Assembly (NCBI GenBank): GCA_963835955.1
Contig: CAWIHZ010000010.1
Location: forward strand, 102,168 to 166,167
From: Roseiarcus sp963835955
GTDB lineage: Bacteria > Pseudomonadota > Alphaproteobacteria > Rhizobiales > Beijerinckiaceae
Direction: 5' to 3'
DNA: 64,000 nucleotides
Shown: piece by piece, positions 28,099 to 36,847 of the stretch
How positions within the stretch are numbered: position 1 is the stretch's first letter
Layout of the letters: each line of letters opens with the position of its first letter
The notes under the pieces: model-generated
The model's database searches: none
Told to the model about the DNA's origin: nothing
The model's input: the letters and a program-made list of their open reading frames with translations, nothing else
Made by a program: the position numbers and the translations under genes

Positions 28099-29022
28099 AT
28101 GCCGCCGTCGCTGATGGCCGTCGACTGGGGTTCCTCGAGCTTTCGCGCCTATCTGATGGCGCGCGGCGGCGAGGTGATGGAGGAGATCGCGTCTGCTGAC
28201 GGCGTCTCGACCGTCGCGAGCGGCGCGTTCCCCGCGACGCTCCAACGTCTGACCGGCGGATGGCTCAGCGCCTATTCCGACCTGCCGATCATCGCCTCGG
28301 GGATGGTGGGGAGCCGGCACGGCTGGGTCGAGGCGCCTTACGTCAAATGTCCCGCCGGTCGGCGCGACATCGCCGCTCGCCTGACGACGGCTGACGCGGG
28401 CGGCCGCCTGGTTCATCTCGCGCCCGGCCTTGCTTACGAGGACGATGCGGGCGTTCCGGACGTGATGCGCGGCGAGGAGGTCGAGATCCTCGGCGTCGCG
28501 CACGAAGGCGGGCGCCTGATCGTCCTGCCAGGCTCGCACTCGAAATGGGCGGCGTTCGACCATGACCGGGTCATGCGCTTCAAGACCTTCGTCACCGGCG
28601 AATTGTTCTCGGCGATCAAGGACCACACGATCATCGGCGCGTTCGCGCGGGCCGCGCCCGCCAAGGGTCCCGGACTTAGCTTTTTGCTCGGAGCGGCGCG
28701 CGGCGCCGAGGCGGTTCGCGGCGGCGGGGGACAATCCGGTCTGCTCGGCGCCCTGTTCGGCGCGCGAAGCCTGCCGCTGATGGGCAAGCTCGCCGAGGAC
28801 GACGCGGGCGAGTATCTGTCTGGATTGATCATCGGCGCCGAAATCGCCGAGGGGCGGCGCCTCTTTCCTGATGAAGAGGCCCATGTCGCCGGGGCGGAGG
28901 GGCTGGTCGCGCGCTATCTCGCAGCCTTCGCCGCGCTCGGCGAGCGCGCCCGCGCGGCGCCGTCAAAGGCCGCGGCGCGCGGGCTCTACCTCATCGCGCG
29001 CGCTGGAGGACTTGTGGAATGA
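28099..29022 (+). CDS. dgoK: 2-dehydro-3-deoxygalactonokinase
   Basis: Phosphorylates 2-keto-3-deoxygalactonate in the De Ley-Doudoroff galactonate pathway. The 307-residue protein begins with the sugar-kinase-fold loop VDWGSSSFRAYL. It carries DgoK blocks ASGMVGSRHGWVEAPYVKCPAG and VLPGSHSKWA, then TFVTGELFSAI. It is immediately followed by dgoA with a 4-nt ATGA overlap. Confidence 0.92.
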   Translation: MPPSLMAVDWGSSSFRAYLMARGGEVMEEIASADGVSTVASGAFPATLQRLTGGWLSAYSDLPIIASGMVGSRHGWVEAPYVKCPAGRRDIAARLTTADAGGRLVHLAPGLAYEDDAGVPDVMRGEEVEILGVAHEGGRLIVLPGSHSKWAAFDHDRVMRFKTFVTGELFSAIKDHTIIGAFARAAPAKGPGLSFLLGAARGAEAVRGGGGQSGLLGALFGARSLPLMGKLAEDDAGEYLSGLIIGAEIAEGRRLFPDEEAHVAGAEGLVARYLAAFAALGERARAAPSKAAARGLYLIARAGGLVE

Positions 29023-29633
29023 TCCCGATGTCTCCGACCCCGCTTGTCGCCATCTTAAGGGGAATCCGGCCCACGGAAGCCGAGGAGATCGCTTCGGCGA
29101 TCGTGGGCGCCGGATTCGGCGCGATCGAGGCGCCGCTCAATTCGCCGGACCCGCTCAAGAGCATCGAGGCGATCGCCCGAAAATGGGGCGACAGGGCGCT
29201 GGTCGGCGCGGGCACGGTGCTCTCGGCCGACGCTGTCGATCGTGTCGCGGGCGCGGGCGCGAAGCTCGTCGTCGCGCCCAACGCCGATCCGGCCGTGATC
29301 GAGCGCGCGCTCGCGCTTGGCCTCTTCGTATTGCCGGGCGTCGCGACCCCGACCGAGGCGTTCCAGGCGCTGAAACTCGGCGCCTCGGGCTTGAAACTGT
29401 TCCCGGCCGAAGGCATGGCGCCGGAGGTCGTCAAGGCCTGGCGCTCCGTCCTGCCCGAAGGGACGCAGCTGATTCCAGTCGGCGGCGTCACGCCGGAGCG
29501 GATCAAGTCCTATCGAAAAGCCGGCGCCGACGGCTTTGGCGTTGGCGGAGCGCTCTATAGGCCCGGCGCGACGGCTGCGGACGTCGAATATGCTGCGCGG
29601 GCCTTCGCGGCCGCTTGGAACGAGGCGGACTGA
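29019..29633 (+). CDS. dgoA: 2-dehydro-3-deoxy-6-phosphogalactonate aldolase
   Basis: Class I aldolase splitting KDPGal to pyruvate and glyceraldehyde 3-phosphate. The 204-residue protein has the TIM-barrel KDPG/KDPGal features AILRGIRP, GFGAIEAPLNSPDP (Glu), VGAGTVL, and the Schiff-base Lys in SGLKLFPAEG. The L-N-S-P in the substrate loop and the LFPAEG form favour KDPGal over KDPG specificity. It may start at the ATG at 29019 or the Met three codons later. No galactonate dehydratase (dgoD) is adjacent. Confidence 0.9.
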   Translation: MIPMSPTPLVAILRGIRPTEAEEIASAIVGAGFGAIEAPLNSPDPLKSIEAIARKWGDRALVGAGTVLSADAVDRVAGAGAKLVVAPNADPAVIERALALGLFVLPGVATPTEAFQALKLGASGLKLFPAEGMAPEVVKAWRSVLPEGTQLIPVGGVTPERIKSYRKAGADGFGVGGALYRPGATAADVEYAARAFAAAWNEAD

Positions 29634-29813
29634 TCGGGCGCCGCCCCGCCCGCCGGGCGGGCGGACGAACGCGCTGGAGCCGGGCATGGTCCTGTGCGGG
29701 CCTTCGGTTGAAATTTCCGTCCGACTCGCGCCGAGTGCGATGTGATCGAGTCTTTTCTTCGACCGGCGGCGGAGGCCCACGAGAGCGGTCGATTGCAATA
29801 CAGGGAGAGCAAC

Positions 29814-32273
29814 ATGGCCGGGGTCGAACCTTTAAACGCGGAGCGCGAAATTCAAGTCGGATCCGAGCGGCTCGAGGTCGAGGTCAGGACGGTTGCAGCC
29901 GGTGAAACATGGTCCTTCTCCGCGTCGGGCCAATGGAGCAACGGCTTCATCCGCTGCGGGCCCGAGGGCTACCGCAATTTTCTCGCGGAGGTATTCCAGG
30001 TCGCGCCTCGCGCGCCCGGGCGGCCGTGGTTCTCGCTGATGGGCGAGATCAGAGGACAGCCAGGGTCAGCCTTCCCGATCGGGACAGGCTGCACCCATAA
30101 GTTCAAGTCCTCGGGGACGCTCGTCGTTTTTGCTAACGACACGCCGAACGGATATTCCAACAACAAAGGCTCCATCACGCTTCGGCTGCGCCAAGGCGGC
30201 GTCGCGCCCGCGCCCGTCGCCGACGGCCCTGGCGTTATCGGGGAATGGCATCGATTCCGCGACGTGTTCAGCCGCACCAAAGGCATTCCCTTCATTGCGA
30301 CGCTCACCATCGGCGTCTCCCTTGTCCTTGTCTTCATGCAGCAGGGAAAGGACCTCATCCGCGGCGTCGGAGAAGATTATTTCTGGCAGCTTCCATCTGG
30401 ACTCCAGCAGATCGCATTCGCCCTCGGGCTGCTTTTCCTCGCGCTCCAGGCCTGGAGCTGGTCGCGCATCATAGTCACGTCGAACTACGGCGCCGACCGC
30501 AGCCGGTGGCGCCCACGATGGCTGCTCGTCTGGTCGCCGCGCATTCTTGGCGCTCTGACGTTCGTCGCCGCCGCCGTATCGCTGTGGCGCAATCCGGCGA
30601 GCAATACGGACTTCGTCCTGGCGCTGGTCGCGGTCTGCGCGGCCTTCTTCTTTTTCGTCATCGCCCGTCAAGGTCTCGAGGAGCGCGCGGCCGCTCGCGC
30701 GGCGCGGCGCGGCAGGGCTCGTCAATTCGCGCACATCCAGCGCTATTGGGTGATCTTCAGCTTGATTATGGCGGCCGTCCTGATGACGGTTGCGACCGTC
30801 ATTCCCGAGAAACTCGGCGTCTGGCTTGGCGCGCCCGCAATCGTCACCATCGCGCTCGGCCTCGTCATTCCGGTGGCGGCGATCGGAATCCAGATTGGAT
30901 CCAGTCTTCGCATTCCTGTCGTCGGCTCCATGCTTCTGTTCGCCGCCATTATGGGCATATGGGTCGACAACCACGCCGTCGGGCGGCGCGCCTTCGGGGG
31001 CGCGGCGACCGGCCCGATCGCGCGGCTCAGCCTGAGCGACGCCTACGCGCTGTGGAAGACGGCGCAAACGCCGGACGAGGACGGAAAGAGGACGATGGTG
31101 CTGGTGGCCGCGCAGGGCGGGGCCTCGCGCGCCGGCTATTGGACGGCGCTGGCGCTGTCGAGCTTGCGCGACGCCGCAAAGAAGAAAAACGCTGACTTTG
31201 ACGCGCATCTGTTCGCGATCAGCTCGGTTTCCGGCGGCAGCGTCGGCGCCGTGGGCTACGCGGCGATGCTGCAATCGGCGCCGGACGCTTCCAACTTCAC
31301 GGCGTGGCTGTTGGCGTTCGCCGGCAAGGATGCGCTCGGACCGACGATGACCGGGATGATGTTTCCCGACCTGCTGCAACGCTTCTTGCCGTGGCCGTTC
31401 CTGCCGGATCGCGCCGAGGCGCTGGAGCGGGCGTGGGAGGACGCCTGGGCCTCGAGCGGGGCGCCGAAAGCCGTCGCCGGCGTCATGCGTGAACCGTTCC
31501 TCAACCTCGCGCCGAAAGCAGGCGAGCCGTGGCGGCCGATCCTGATCGTGCAGGGCGCGAGCGAGAACAGCGGCCGCCGCGTGCTGACCAGCGGCGTAAG
31601 CTTCGTTCCCAAGGAGATCGACGCGGAAGACTTCCTTGGCATCGTCGGGCATGACGTCGCCGCCTCGACGGCGATCCTGAACGGCGCACGTTTTCCCTGG
31701 GTCAGCCCGGGCGGGACGTTTTGGGTCGATCAAGGCCCGCCGGTCGGCGGGGTCAGCGACCATATTCTCGACGGCGGGTATTTCGACAGCGCCGGGGCCG
31801 AGACGCTGCGCGAACTGGTGCGCGCCATCCGCGCCGAATCCGAGGACCCGGACAAGCTCAACATCATCTTCGTGCTGATCGGGTACAGAGATCCCAACAC
31901 CTCAGCGCCCACGCCCGCCGTCGCGACCAACGACGTCTTCGCGCCGCTGTTCGGCGTGTTCGCAAGTCTACCGGCGCACGAGAGACACCTGGCGCGCGAG
32001 ATGAAGCTATTCGACCAGAAGACGCTCGGCGACGCGGACCCTTACAAGTCGCGCCTCTCCGAGAGCGGCGTCGACTACGAGGCGATCGTTCTGTGCGAAG
32101 GCGCCGTCGAAAGAGGCGCAAGGCTCGAAAAATACGATCCGCCAATGGACTGGACATTGTCGGGGGAAGCCAAGCGCTACATCGAGAACTCCCTGATCGC
32201 GACGACGCCGGCGTGCAATGCGAAAGCTAACGCCGAGACTGTCAACGCGATCGCCGAGCGGTTGAAACGCTAG
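29814..32273 (+). CDS. LecA-like lectin domain fused to multi-pass membrane patatin (patatin-2)
   Basis: 819 residues from the ATG at 29814 (AGGGAGAG site); an upstream ATG at 29742 is less likely. Residues 14-128 match the PA-IL/LecA sugar-binding fold: RCGPEGY, FSLMGEIRG, then NDTPNGYSNNKGS, in which D109 and N116/N117 align with the calcium/galactose ligands of LecA. About seven membrane helices span 155-385. The patatin core follows: GGASRAG (435-441), nucleophile S473 in SVSGGS, and D653 in LDGGYFDSAG. A lipase anchored in the membrane with a sugar-recognition head is an uncommon layout. It lies 180 bp after dgoA, the last gene of the cluster. Confidence 0.85.
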   Translation: MAGVEPLNAEREIQVGSERLEVEVRTVAAGETWSFSASGQWSNGFIRCGPEGYRNFLAEVFQVAPRAPGRPWFSLMGEIRGQPGSAFPIGTGCTHKFKSSGTLVVFANDTPNGYSNNKGSITLRLRQGGVAPAPVADGPGVIGEWHRFRDVFSRTKGIPFIATLTIGVSLVLVFMQQGKDLIRGVGEDYFWQLPSGLQQIAFALGLLFLALQAWSWSRIIVTSNYGADRSRWRPRWLLVWSPRILGALTFVAAAVSLWRNPASNTDFVLALVAVCAAFFFFVIARQGLEERAAARAARRGRARQFAHIQRYWVIFSLIMAAVLMTVATVIPEKLGVWLGAPAIVTIALGLVIPVAAIGIQIGSSLRIPVVGSMLLFAAIMGIWVDNHAVGRRAFGGAATGPIARLSLSDAYALWKTAQTPDEDGKRTMVLVAAQGGASRAGYWTALALSSLRDAAKKKNADFDAHLFAISSVSGGSVGAVGYAAMLQSAPDASNFTAWLLAFAGKDALGPTMTGMMFPDLLQRFLPWPFLPDRAEALERAWEDAWASSGAPKAVAGVMREPFLNLAPKAGEPWRPILIVQGASENSGRRVLTSGVSFVPKEIDAEDFLGIVGHDVAASTAILNGARFPWVSPGGTFWVDQGPPVGGVSDHILDGGYFDSAGAETLRELVRAIRAESEDPDKLNIIFVLIGYRDPNTSAPTPAVATNDVFAPLFGVFASLPAHERHLAREMKLFDQKTLGDADPYKSRLSESGVDYEAIVLCEGAVERGARLEKYDPPMDWTLSGEAKRYIENSLIATTPACNAKANAETVNAIAERLKR

Positions 32274-32680
32274 AGTCTCCAATCAAGATGGGTCATAGCC
32301 GCGGCCTGCGAAGTAATGTGTGCATTCGGCAGACTTGAATATGTCGGCGCAGGCTGCGAGCGCCCTGCCCGCGCGACAGCGGCGATATTCCGGATAGACT
32401 TGCGCAATCGACGGCTTCCCTTCAGATGGGTTGGCGACAACGACCATCTTGGCGCAGTCGACGCCGTTCGGGGCGCCGTCCACCCCATGACCGTAATTTC
32501 GAGGCAGCCCTGCGCGGACGGTTTCGGCATAATGGCCGCGTCGACGCATTCCGGCGCCGACGGCCCGCCGTCCCGGTCGAAAGCGCTTCCGGCCGATGGC
32601 GACATTTTGGCTCTTATCGCGGTAGCTGTTGGTTCCCAAAAATTCGGGCTGTTGGGGCCGAAGACCTGCAAGGCTTCAAC

Positions 32681-32825
32681 GCGTCATGGCCGGCCTTGTG
32701 CCGGCCATCCACGCGGTTGGGCGCGTCGAGCACCCGGAGAGACAAGCGAAGGCGAAGAGCCTCGAGACCATAGGTCCTTGCAGCGCTGCGGCGTGGATGG
32801 CCGGGACAAGCCCGGCCATGACGAC
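32681..32825. repeat. Inverted pair of Rhizobiales intergenic palindromes
   Basis: The unit starts GCGTCATGGCCGGC and ends CGGCCATCCACGC (32681-32714). A near-identical unit lies in inverted orientation at 32791-32825. Each unit is itself palindromic around CTTGT, so either strand can fold into a strong hairpin or the two can pair with each other. Translated, they give the familiar spurious MAGLVPAIH / GRDKPGHD peptides, the mark of this repeat family. Confidence 0.75.
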
Positions 32826-33070
32826 GGGGGATCGAAGGCAAGCAAGCAATTGCGGCCGACCAATAGCCAACGCGAAAAGAGCCGACATTTTCTTCCTGAA
32901 AAGCCGAACCTGTGTTAGGGTCGGCTCGGCGACGAACCCGGCGCCGCTTGTCTCGCCGGCGGCGGGAACGGGTTTGGCGGGATTAAGGAGCCGGAGAAAA
33001 AAATCATTTGGATTCGCGCCTAAACCCTTGAAAAGGCTCAATTCGCGGAAGACATTCATTTGGATTCCGC

Positions 33071-33154
33071 TTCCGCTGGCTTTGCTCCGGCTTCCGCTGG
33101 CTTTGTTCCCGTTTCCGCTGGCTTTGCTCCCATTTCCGCTGGCTTGGATCGGGG
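33071..33154. repeat. 21-bp tandem repeat, about four copies
   Basis: Copies start at 33071, 33092, 33113 and 33134. Each begins TTCCGCTGGCTT; the next bases are TGCTCC, TGTTCC, TGCTCC, and a diverged last copy. The 21-bp period equals seven codons. All six frames stay open through it, but no gene context supports translation. A partial TTCCGC precedes it at 33065. Confidence 0.8.
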
Positions 33155-33275
33155 TTAAGCAAGAGGTCGAGGGCGCGGGGAGCGTCGAGTTTGCCGAGAG
33201 CCATCCGCTCGTCCGCGCCGCGCGCATCGAGCAGACAAGGTCATTGCCGTTCGGGTTGCGCCTTCTGAACGGTCC

Positions 33276-35009
33276 TCAAAACCCGACCGCCAGCGTCCCC
33301 CTCTGCCGCGGGTCCGAGGCGCCGGTCAGCAGGCCGTCGGGCGCGCGGGCGATGGTGTTGGCGGAGCCCATCGCCTCGCCGACGACGACCTTGTGGCCCA
33401 TCGCCTCCAGGAGGCGGATGGTGTCGGGCGAGATCCCGCGCTCGATCCTGAGTTCGTCGGGCCAGAGCTGGTCATGGGCGCGCGGCGCGTCCACGGCTTC
33501 GGCCACGTTGAGCCCGTGGTCGATCACATTGACGATGATCTGCAGAACAGTGGTGATGATGCGCGAGCCGCCGGGGCTGCCGGTGACGAGCTCGACCTTG
33601 CCGTCCTTGAGGACGAAGGTCGGGCTCATCGACGACAGGGGGCGCTTTCTCGGCCCCGGCGCGTTGGCCTCGCCGCCCAGCAGGCCATAGGCGTTGGGGG
33701 CGCCGGGCTTGGCGGCGAAATCGTCGAGTTCGTTGTTGAGAAGAACGCCGGTGCCGTCGGCGACGAGCCCGCAGCCGAAGGAGAAGTTGAGCGTATAGGT
33801 GTTGGAGACCGCGTTGCCGGCGCCGTCCACGATCGAGAAATGGGTCGTCTGATCGCTCTCGTAGCGCTGCGGCTCGCCGGCGCGGATTTCCGCCGCCGGT
33901 CGGGCATGATCGGGCGCAATGAGCGAGCGCAGATGCGCCGCGTAGGCTTTGGAGATCAGCCCCGAGAGCGGAATCTTGAAGAAATCGGGATCTCCGAGCC
34001 ATTCGGCCCGATCGGCGTAGGCGAGCTTTTCGGCCTCCGCCATCTCGTGCAGCGAAGCCGCCGAATTGAGGCCCTGCTCGGCCAGGGGATAGCCCTCGAG
34101 AATGTTGAGAATCTCAACGATATGCACGCCGCCGGACGAGGGCGGCGGCATCGAGACGATGTCATGGCCGCGATAGGTTCCGCTCACCGGCGCGCGCTCC
34201 TTGGCGCGATACTCGGCCAGATCGTCCATCGTCATCCGCCCGCCCGCCGCCCGCACCGCGTCGACGATCTTTTGCGCCACCGGCCCGGCATAAAAGCCAG
34301 CCGCCCCCTCGGCGGCGATCGTCTCCAGGGTCGCGGCGAGATCGTCGAGCGCGATGTGATCGCCGACCTGGGGCGGCCCGCCGTCGGCTTTGAGGAAGAT
34401 GCGCGCCGAGGAGGGATGCCGGGCGAGCATCGGGGCGGCGAAGGCGAGCGAGGCCGCGAGATCGTCGTCGACGGTCAGGCCCCGACGCGCCAGCGCGGCG
34501 GCGGGCGCGATCAGATCGGCGAAGGAGAACTTGCCCGATCCGTATTTGCGCCAGGCGAGCTCCAGCCCCGCGACCGTGCCCGGCACCCCGATGGCGAGAC
34601 CGGAAAAGCGCGACTTGAACGGATCGGCCTCGCCATTGGGGTCGAGAAACACGTTCTCGGTCGTCCCGGCGGGCGCCGCCTCGCGATAGTCGATCGCGGT
34701 CGTCTTTCCGAGATCGGCGCGGTGGATCAGCATGAAGCCGCCGCCGCCGAGATTGCCGGCGCGCGGCAGGGTGACCGCGAGCGCGAAGCCGACCGCGACG
34801 CCGGCGTCGACCGCGTTGCCGCCGAGCCTCAGCACCTCGACGCCGATCCGCGAGGCAGCCGCGTTCTGGGTCACCACCATCCCGTGCCTGGCCTCGACCG
34901 GCAAGGCGGTGGCGAAGCGGGAAAAGATCGGCGCCGGATCGGCGATCGCCGCGGCCGGCGCGAGCGCGAGGAAGGCGAAGGCGAGGGCGGCGAGGCGAAG
35001 CAGTCTCAA
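33276..35009 (-). CDS. ggt: Gamma-glutamyltransferase (glutathione hydrolase)
   Basis: Periplasmic enzyme that removes or transfers the gamma-glutamyl group of glutathione. The 577-residue proenzyme has a signal peptide (ending AAAIADP near residue 24). The autoprocessing nucleophile is T388 in DQTTHFSIVD, where it splits into large and small subunits. GNLGGGGFM, PSSGGVHIVEIL, the LNNELDDF lid segment and the late TGSPGGSRIITTV glycine loop are all present, so it should be active. Confidence 0.95.
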   Translation of the reverse strand: MRLLRLAALAFAFLALAPAAAIADPAPIFSRFATALPVEARHGMVVTQNAAASRIGVEVLRLGGNAVDAGVAVGFALAVTLPRAGNLGGGGFMLIHRADLGKTTAIDYREAAPAGTTENVFLDPNGEADPFKSRFSGLAIGVPGTVAGLELAWRKYGSGKFSFADLIAPAAALARRGLTVDDDLAASLAFAAPMLARHPSSARIFLKADGGPPQVGDHIALDDLAATLETIAAEGAAGFYAGPVAQKIVDAVRAAGGRMTMDDLAEYRAKERAPVSGTYRGHDIVSMPPPSSGGVHIVEILNILEGYPLAEQGLNSAASLHEMAEAEKLAYADRAEWLGDPDFFKIPLSGLISKAYAAHLRSLIAPDHARPAAEIRAGEPQRYESDQTTHFSIVDGAGNAVSNTYTLNFSFGCGLVADGTGVLLNNELDDFAAKPGAPNAYGLLGGEANAPGPRKRPLSSMSPTFVLKDGKVELVTGSPGGSRIITTVLQIIVNVIDHGLNVAEAVDAPRAHDQLWPDELRIERGISPDTIRLLEAMGHKVVVGEAMGSANTIARAPDGLLTGASDPRQRGTLAVGF

Positions 35010-35070
35010 GGCGTCGGTCTCCTGGCGGCGGTTGAACCCGCGATCATAGCGTAGCGCAAATCGTAGCGGG

Positions 35071-35098
35071 TCATCGCGAGCGAAGCGATGCGATCCAG
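35071..35098. repeat. REP-like element, TCATCGCGAGCGAAGCGATGCGATCCAG type
   Basis: A single unit starting TCATCGCGAGCG and ending GCGATCCAG, of the same family as the arms at 111-202. It lies between ggt and the L,D-transpeptidase gene, in a 113-bp gap with no other feature. Confidence 0.55.
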
Positions 35099-35122
35099 GG
35101 GCCCGCGCGATTGCGCGGCGAC

Positions 35123-35683
35123 CTAACCGATCGCCATCACCGCGCCGCGCGCGAGGCGGGGCGCGAGCTTGCGCATGTCGGCGGGCGCAATCGCGACGCA
35201 GCCGGCGGTGGGGGTCAGGCCCGGCCGGGCGAGATGGAAGAAAATCGCGCTGCCGCGGCCTCTCGAGCGGCGCGAGAAATTGTGGTCGAGCACGAAGGTC
35301 AGATCATAGAGATGATCGTTTCGCCACATCCTGTCGGTGCAGTCGTCGGCGGGCAGGCGCACCGGGCGGTTGTAGCGCCGGCTCGCCGGGTCCTCGCACC
35401 AGCCCTGGTCGCGCCGCATCGGCTTCAGGGGCGCGCCGCCCGCCTGCGGCCGGGGGCGGTCGGGCCGGTAGTAGCCCCAAAGCAGCGCGAACCGGCCGGC
35501 CGGAGTGCCGCGATCGCCCTCGCGCTTGGCCCGCACGATTCCGGCGGGCCCGAGCGCGCAAGGAACCCGGAACGGCCCGGCCGTCAGCCAGCCGCGGGCG
35601 CGGTCGCCGGCGAGCGGGCGGACGCGGAGGAGGGAAAGGCGCGAAGGTCGGGCCATCACGGTTCGGCCGCGGCGAAATCGCAT
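35123..35683 (-). CDS. L,D-transpeptidase (YkuD)-fold protein
   Basis: About 186 residues if started at the ATG at 35683, which has a GAGGGGG site; ATGs at 35710 and 35656 are alternatives. The catalytic signature is FFHLARPGLTPTAGCVAI, with the His and nucleophilic Cys of the YkuD fold. Upstream segments REGDRGTPAGRFAL and DHLYDLTFVLDHN fit small YkuD proteins. Such enzymes cross-link peptidoglycan or attach proteins to it. No signal peptide is obvious, which is odd for a cell-wall enzyme. Confidence 0.8.
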   Translation of the reverse strand: MRFRRGRTVMARPSRLSLLRVRPLAGDRARGWLTAGPFRVPCALGPAGIVRAKREGDRGTPAGRFALLWGYYRPDRPRPQAGGAPLKPMRRDQGWCEDPASRRYNRPVRLPADDCTDRMWRNDHLYDLTFVLDHNFSRRSRGRGSAIFFHLARPGLTPTAGCVAIAPADMRKLAPRLARGAVMAIG

Positions 35684-35713
35684 GATCAAAGGCCCCCTCG
35701 AGCCCCGCAAGCG

Positions 35714-36847
35714 TCAATCCAGCGTCGTTCTGAACCGCAGCAGCGCCAGGATCGCGAACACGGGTATGAACGTCGTCAGCATCGCGAATTCGAACCCGAT
35801 CTCGTTCCAGTTGGCGCCTTTCAGCATCACCGCGCGCACGACGCGCAGGAAATGCGTCATCGGCAGCAGGTTGCCGAGGTCCTGCGCCCACATCGGCATG
35901 CCGTGGAACGGAAACATGAAGCCCGACATCAGGATCGAGGGCAGGAGAAAGAAGAAGGTCAGCTGCATCGCCTGCATCTGCGAGCGCGCCAGGGTCGAGA
36001 AGGTGTAGCCGAGCAGCACCATCGAGAGCACGAACACCAGGACGCCGCCAAGCAGCATCGCCAGATCGCCGACGAACGGCACATGGAACAGGAAGTGCGC
36101 GGCGGTCAGGATCACCGTCACCTGCACCGCGCCGACGATGAAGAACGGCAGCACCTTGCCGAGCATGATCTCGAACCCGTTGGCGGGCATCGCCAGCAGG
36201 TTCTCCATCGTGCCGCGCTCGATCTCACGCGTGAGCGCGATCGAGGTCATCATCACCATCGTCATCTGCAGGATAACGCCGAGCAAGCCGGGCACGATGA
36301 AATATTGCGAAATGCCGTCCGGATTGTAGCGTTTGTGCACGACGATCGAAAGCTGCGAGGCTTTGGTTTCCGCCGCCTGCGCTTCCAGCCCCTGTTCGCG
36401 CAGCAGGGCGTGGCTCCCGATCTGATCCAGTGCGCCGACCGCGCCGCTGGCGGCCGCCGGATCGGTGGCGTCGGCCTCGACCAGAATCCGCGGCTTGTCG
36501 CCGCGGTCGACCCGCGCGCCGAAATCGCTGGGGATGATGACGAGGAATGCGACCTGGCCGCTCTGGATCAGCCCCTCGGCCTCGGCGAAGGTCTTGGGCC
36601 GGGCGACGAATCGGTAGTAGTTGCTGACCTCCAGCGCCGAGACGATGGCGCGCGAATAGTGATCCTGGCCGGTCGCGAGGAGGGCGGCGTCGAGCCGCTT
36701 CGGATCGGTGTTGATGGCATAGCCGAACAGGATCAGGAGCAGGACTGGAATGACCAGCATCATCGCGAAGGTGACCCTGTCGCGCCGCATCTGCACGAAT
36801 TCCTTGGCGAGAACCGCGCCCAGACGCACGAAGAAGAGCCGGATCAT
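35714..36847 (-). CDS. ABC-2 type efflux permease (YbhS/YbhR-like)
   Basis: 377 residues from the ATG at 36847. One N-terminal helix (near 25-45) precedes a large periplasmic domain (about 45-180), then five helices in the C-terminal half. The block RGTMENLLAMPANGFEIMLGK is typical of ABC-2 drug/polysaccharide exporters. It overlaps the ATPase gene by 4 nt. E. coli pairs two permeases (YbhS, YbhR) with YbhF; here only one is present, so it would act as a homodimer. Confidence 0.88.
   Translation of the reverse strand: MIRLFFVRLGAVLAKEFVQMRRDRVTFAMMLVIPVLLLILFGYAINTDPKRLDAALLATGQDHYSRAIVSALEVSNYYRFVARPKTFAEAEGLIQSGQVAFLVIIPSDFGARVDRGDKPRILVEADATDPAAASGAVGALDQIGSHALLREQGLEAQAAETKASQLSIVVHKRYNPDGISQYFIVPGLLGVILQMTMVMMTSIALTREIERGTMENLLAMPANGFEIMLGKVLPFFIVGAVQVTVILTAAHFLFHVPFVGDLAMLLGGVLVFVLSMVLLGYTFSTLARSQMQAMQLTFFFLLPSILMSGFMFPFHGMPMWAQDLGNLLPMTHFLRVVRAVMLKGANWNEIGFEFAMLTTFIPVFAILALLRFRTTLD

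Larger units (their letters stand above)
32274..33275. other. 1-kb repeat-bearing intergenic region
   Basis: Contains the inverted pair of palindromes at 32681-32825 and the 21-bp tandem array at 33071-33154. Two overlapping leftward frames (about 32270-32670) have a few Cys/Tyr-rich stretches but no signal, ribosome site or known motif. They may be a gene remnant; neither is called. It also must carry the downstream end of ggt. Confidence 0.4.

Noticed and set aside
32270..32671. Two overlapping leftward frames after patatin-2
   Set aside because: No ribosome site, signal or family motif, and they conflict with each other; at most a remnant.
32676..33227. Leftward open frame spanning the palindromes and tandem repeat
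   Set aside because: It contains the MAGLVPAIH/PAMT peptides produced by translating a known intergenic palindrome, so it is not a protein.
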